Shown here: positions 63,793 to 64,000 of the stretch, one piece after another
How positions within the stretch are numbered: the first letter of the stretch is position 1
How the letters are laid out: the number at the start of each line of letters is the position of its first letter
NCBI GenBank assembly: GCA_964396895.1
Contig: CAYNGJ010000011.1
Span: 62,001-126,000 of the forward strand
DNA from: UBA2334 sp964396895
GTDB taxonomy: Bacteria > Pseudomonadota > Gammaproteobacteria > Burkholderiales > Burkholderiaceae_C
Direction of reading: 5' to 3'
Length of the DNA: 64,000 nucleotides
Position numbers and translations under genes: made by a program
Notes under the pieces: generated by a model
What the model was told of the DNA's origin: nothing
The model's database searches: none
Seen by the model: the letters and a program-made list of their open reading frames with translations, nothing else

Positions 63793-64000
63793 TCAGGTCA
63801 TCAGGGCGACGGCACCCGAGAAAGTGAAAAATGCCGCCACCGTGGACACCAAGATGATGCGCGCAATGCGCCCCGTGTCCGCCTGAAAACGCTCGGCCAA
63901 CAGCGACACGTTGCTGGCACTGGGCAATGCGGCCACCAGCACCATGACAGTCAGTGTGTACCGATCCAGCGGCACGCCCACCTGGATGGCGGCCACACCC
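63793..64000 (-). CDS. AEC-family transporter, C-terminal part
   Basis: Only the C-terminal ~69 residues are inside the window; the 5' end lies beyond position 64000. The visible sequence LPSASNVSLLAERFQADTGRIARIILVSTVAAFFTFSGAVAL is (in pieces) the last two helices of the auxin efflux carrier/AEC permease family, with the conserved PSASN. Convergent with priA across 98 nt that holds repeat copy A. Confidence 0.85.
   Translation of the reverse strand, partial: GVAAIQVGVPLDRYTLTVMVLVAALPSASNVSLLAERFQADTGRIARIILVSTVAAFFTFSGAVALMT

Overview
The window is 64 kb of GC-rich chromosomal DNA from a betaproteobacterium. It is most likely a member of the Comamonadaceae in the Burkholderiales, of the Rhodoferax or Hydrogenophaga kind. 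I infer this from the protein families, the hemE-priA neighbourhood, the codon bias, and a dispersed AT-rich repeat of a style I associate with this family. I cannot fix the genus from sequence alone. No rRNA, tRNA, CRISPR array, insertion sequence or prophage was seen.

Layout. (1) 149-9943, minus strand: a tightly overlapped type II secretion operon, transcribed gspE-F-G-H-I-J-K-L-M and ending with the secretin gspD. (2) 10005-15657, minus strand: two glycosyltransferases preceded by the complete dTDP-L-rhamnose pathway rfbB-D-A-C. All are coupled by 4-nt overlaps, except that the second glycosyltransferase begins 26 nt after rfbC. (3) 15745-25539: a storage-lipid neighbourhood with a fatty acyl-CoA reductase, a phasin, a patatin-like lipase, a TetR regulator, a TPR-like protein, a wax ester synthase/DGAT, a free-standing acyl-CoA-binding protein, a CaiB/BaiF CoA-transferase and a PHA-system protein. 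(4) 25604-30562, minus strand: an HAD-like membrane protein, a lipoprotein aminopeptidase and a molybdopterin oxidoreductase, running into the CoA-transferase end of the lipid region. (5) 30625-34284, plus strand: an orphan periplasmic binding protein, an M20 amidohydrolase and an M14-like peptidase. (6) 34322-36621, minus strand: coaX, then a persulfide operon (a CsoR/CstR-type repressor and a persulfide dioxygenase-rhodanese fusion) with a recognisable operator. (7) 36999-40797: a TRAP transporter with a strong terminator between its binding-protein and permease genes. (8) 40941-45819: the fused acyl-CoA mutase icmF, a universal stress protein and a UbiA-type prenyltransferase. (9) 45829-57496, minus strand: a cellulose synthase operon bcsD-bcsP-bcsQ-bcsA-bcsB-bcsC plus a small TPR lipoprotein. 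(10) 57769-64000: dsbD, hemE, priA and the 3' part of an AEC-family transporter.

How it fits together. The reductase makes fatty alcohols from acyl-CoA and the WS/DGAT esterifies them. The acyl-CoA-binding protein can carry substrate, the phasin can coat the inclusion, and the patatin can mobilise it. This is a compact wax ester/triacylglycerol module placed among PHA-type genes, and it is the most striking system in the window. Rhamnose and cellulose genes together with type II secretion indicate a cell with a sizeable extracellular matrix.

A second point of interest is a family of about seven copies of a ~45-bp AT-rich element. Copies lie in intergenic DNA, supply stop codons, and sit in frame inside several genes.
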